NCBI GenBank assembly: GCA_900556135.1
Contig: USNR01000004.1
Location: 1 to 53,070, forward strand
DNA from: an uncultured Clostridium sp.
GTDB lineage: Bacteria; Bacillota; Clostridia; TANB77; CAG-508
DNA: 53,070 nucleotides
Reading direction: 5' to 3'
Under the pieces are notes generated by a model, which did no database searches, had not been told where the DNA came from, and saw only the letters and a program-made list of their open reading frames with translations. Numbering within the stretch: position 1 is the first letter of the stretch; every line of letters starts with the position of its first letter. Both the position numbers and the translations under genes were made by a program. Below are positions 50,993 through 53,070 of the stretch, one piece after another.

Positions 50993-53070
50993 TTATTCTT
51001 CAATATCATCATCATTTAAGATATCGTCTCCTAATATATCGTCACCAATATATGTTTCATCATCTTCTTCATCTAAGATAATGTTATCGTCTTCATCATC
51101 TAAAGCTTCAAATAGACTGTCATCATCTTTATCCTCAGAATCCTCTGTATAGCCATCATTTAATTCATCTTCATCTATTACATTGTCTTCTGCAAAAGAT
51201 TTATTCTCTATACTACTGAAAGATGAAGCTTCATCAATATCTTCTTTTAACTCTATTTCTTTATCATCTTGAGTATATAATCTAATATCTAGTCCTAATG
51301 ATTGAAGTTCTTTTACAAGTACTTTAAATCCTTCTGGCACTCCTGGTTCTGGTATGTTTTCACCTTTTACTATTGCTTCGTATGTTTTTACACGTCCCAC
51401 AACGTCATCAGATTTTACTGTTAACATTTCTTGTAATGTATAAGCAGCACCATAAGCTTCCAATGCCCAAACTTCCATCTCTCCAAAACGTTGTCCACCA
51501 AATTGAGCTTTACCACCCAAAGGTTGTTGTGTAACTAATGAGTATGGTCCAGTTGAACGAGCATGAATCTTATCATCAACTAAGTGATGTAGTTTCATCA
51601 TGTACATTACACCAACTGTAATTGGTTTTACAAATTTTTCTCCAGTTCTACCATCATACAAATCTGTTTTACCGTCTCTACGCAAGCCTGCTTCTTCTAA
51701 TAAGTCTTCAATTTCATAGTCTTTTGCACCATCAAATACTGGTGTTGCAACTTTCCATCCAAGAGCTCTTGCAGCCATACCTAAATGAACCTCTAGCACC
51801 TGTCCTAAGTTCATACGAGAAGGTATACCCATAGGGTTTAATACTATATCTACAGGTGTTCCATCTGGTAAGAATGGCATATCTTCTTCTGGTAATATTC
51901 TTGAAATAACACCTTTGTTACCATGACGTCCAGCCATCTTATCACCAACAGATATTTTTCTCTTTGTAGCAATATAACATCTAATTACTTGATTTACTCC
52001 AGGAGCTAATTCTTCTGAATTTTCTCTAGTAAATATTTTTATATCAACTATAGTTCCAGCTTCTCCATGAGGAACACGAAGTGATGTATCTCTTACTTCT
52101 CTAGACTTTTCACCAAAGATTGCTCTTAATAATCTTTCTTCAGCTGTTAGTTCTGTTTCACCCTTAGGAGTAACTTTACCAACTAAAATATCTCCAGGTC
52201 TAACTTCTGCACCTATTCTTATAATACCATTTTCATCTAGGTCTTTTAATACATCATCACCAACATTTGGAATATCTCTTGTAATTTCCTCTGGACCTAA
52301 TTTTGTGTCACGGCATTCACAATCATATTCTTCAATGTGAATTGATGTGTAAACATCTTCCTTAACAAGTCTTTCACTTATTAATACGGCGTCCTCGTAG
52401 TTGTAACCTTCCCATGTTGAGAATGCTATAATTACGTTTCTTCCTAATGCCATTTCACCATTCTTTGTAGCTGGTCCATCAGCAAGAATGTCTCCAGCTT
52501 TAACCATTTCACCTTTTTGAACAACTGGTCTTTGGTTAATACATGTTCCACCATTTGTTCTCTTGAATTTACGTAGTTTATAATGTTCTACTTCATTTTT
52601 CTTGTTTCTAACTTGTACTTCATCAGCTGTAACTTTTTCTACTATACCATCATTTTTAGCTGTTACTGTGATTTCAGAATCACGAGCAGCTTTGTATTCC
52701 ATACCTGTTCCAACTATTGGAGATTCTGGTATTAGAAGTGGAACTGCTTGACGTTGCATGTTAGATCCCATTAGAGAACGTTTAACGTCATCATGCTCCA
52801 AGAAAGGTATCATTGCAGCTGCAACAGATACTAATTGCTTTGGAGAAACATCAACATAATCAACTTGGTCAGCGTTAACCTCTGTTATCTCTTCTTTATG
52901 TCTGACTTTTATTTTCTTATTTACAAATCTCCCTTCGCTATCTACTGGTTCAGAAGCTTGTGCAATTATATATTTATCTTCTTCATCTGCAGGCATATAT
53001 TCAACTATATCAGTTAATTTACCTGTTTCTTTATCTACTTTTCTGTATGGTGTTTCTACAAATCCATATT
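50993..53070 (-). CDS. rpoB: RNA polymerase beta subunit, C-terminal part (cut by window edge)
   Basis: The frame is open from the right edge (53068) to a stop at 50993, giving about 691 C-terminal residues. Diagnostic blocks: RPGDILVGKVTPKGETELT, VGDKMAGRHGNKGVISRI, PDGTPVDIVLNPMGIPSRMN, and the LGGKAQFGGQRFGEMEVWALEAYGAA stretch (abbreviated). After the usual end (LGLDIRLYTQDDKEIEL) comes an extra tail of about 80 residues made mostly of Asp and Glu. The N-terminal half is outside the window. Confidence 0.98.
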   Translation of the reverse strand, partial: YGFVETPYRKVDKETGKLTDIVEYMPADEEDKYIIAQASEPVDSEGRFVNKKIKVRHKEEITEVNADQVDYVDVSPKQLVSVAAAMIPFLEHDDVKRSLMGSNMQRQAVPLLIPESPIVGTGMEYKAARDSEITVTAKNDGIVEKVTADEVQVRNKKNEVEHYKLRKFKRTNGGTCINQRPVVQKGEMVKAGDILADGPATKNGEMALGRNVIIAFSTWEGYNYEDAVLISERLVKEDVYTSIHIEEYDCECRDTKLGPEEITRDIPNVGDDVLKDLDENGIIRIGAEVRPGDILVGKVTPKGETELTAEERLLRAIFGEKSREVRDTSLRVPHGEAGTIVDIKIFTRENSEELAPGVNQVIRCYIATKRKISVGDKMAGRHGNKGVISRILPEEDMPFLPDGTPVDIVLNPMGIPSRMNLGQVLEVHLGMAARALGWKVATPVFDGAKDYEIEDLLEEAGLRRDGKTDLYDGRTGEKFVKPITVGVMYMMKLHHLVDDKIHARSTGPYSLVTQQPLGGKAQFGGQRFGEMEVWALEAYGAAYTLQEMLTVKSDDVVGRVKTYEAIVKGENIPEPGVPEGFKVLVKELQSLGLDIRLYTQDDKEIELKEDIDEASSFSSIENKSFAEDNVIDEDELNDGYTEDSEDKDDDSLFEALDDEDDNIILDEEDDETYIGDDILGDDILNDDDIEE

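Overview
This is an AT-rich chromosomal segment, by eye roughly 30% G+C, from a low-GC Gram-positive bacterium, most likely an anaerobic, spore-forming member of the Clostridia. Supporting signs are Shine-Dalgarno boxes of the GGAGG type on nearly every gene, textbook sigma-A promoters with 17-nt spacers, a four-subunit pyruvate:ferredoxin oxidoreductase with a small 2[4Fe-4S] ferredoxin, MinD/MinE, RicT (YaaT), a CwlD-like cortex amidase, a GerS-like protein and the Clostridia-type order yqeG / prepilin peptidase / pepP / efp. The species cannot be named from the sequence. No rRNA, tRNA, CRISPR array, transposase or phage gene was seen.

Layout. 1-365: tail of an M23 peptidase. 437-4118 (minus): yqeG, prepilin peptidase, Xaa-Pro peptidase, efp and an acidic zinc-ribbon protein. 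4253-4811: a broken type IV pilin-like gene. 5397-7784 (plus): leuS. 8223-9305: an uncharacterised HELVH zincin. 9458-11416: family 4 uracil-DNA glycosylase and an NADPH-dependent GltD-like oxidoreductase. 11575-16665: ogg, addB and pgeF. 16744-19986: acpP, rnc, an Elp3-like radical SAM protein and a YitT transporter-like protein. 20261-21205 (plus): an HD-GYP protein. 21284-23472: MazF-type RNase, GerS-like protein and dusB. 23503-26200: minD, minE and rodA. 26481-27617: a large pilin-like surface protein, divergent from the porGDAB and ferredoxin operon (27772-31131, plus). 31203-37396 (minus): a membrane protein of unknown function, a WalRK-like two-component system, signal peptidase I, DNA polymerase delta' and RicT. 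37633-45970: a cyclic beta-1,2-glucan synthase-type locus read in two frames. 46083-46796: CwlD-like amidase. 46914-47294 (plus): a small helix-hairpin-helix orphan. 47380-53070 (minus): rpoC and rpoB, the latter cut by the window edge.

Most of the window is housekeeping: transcription, translation, DNA repair, cell shape and pyruvate oxidation. The parts most worth a second look are: (i) the NdvB-like gene, split at one base in a context resembling the prfB +1 frameshift site; (ii) its leader, where a terminator-like hairpin contains the ribosome binding site, and a second terminator/SD overlap before yitT; (iii) the pilin gene with two separate lesions beside an intact prepilin peptidase; (iv) a MinE with a 150-residue charged tail; (v) the zincin and helix-hairpin-helix orphans; and (vi) three families of short dispersed intergenic repeats.

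All calls come from reading the sequence. No database search was run, and homology statements rest on recognised motifs and family knowledge.
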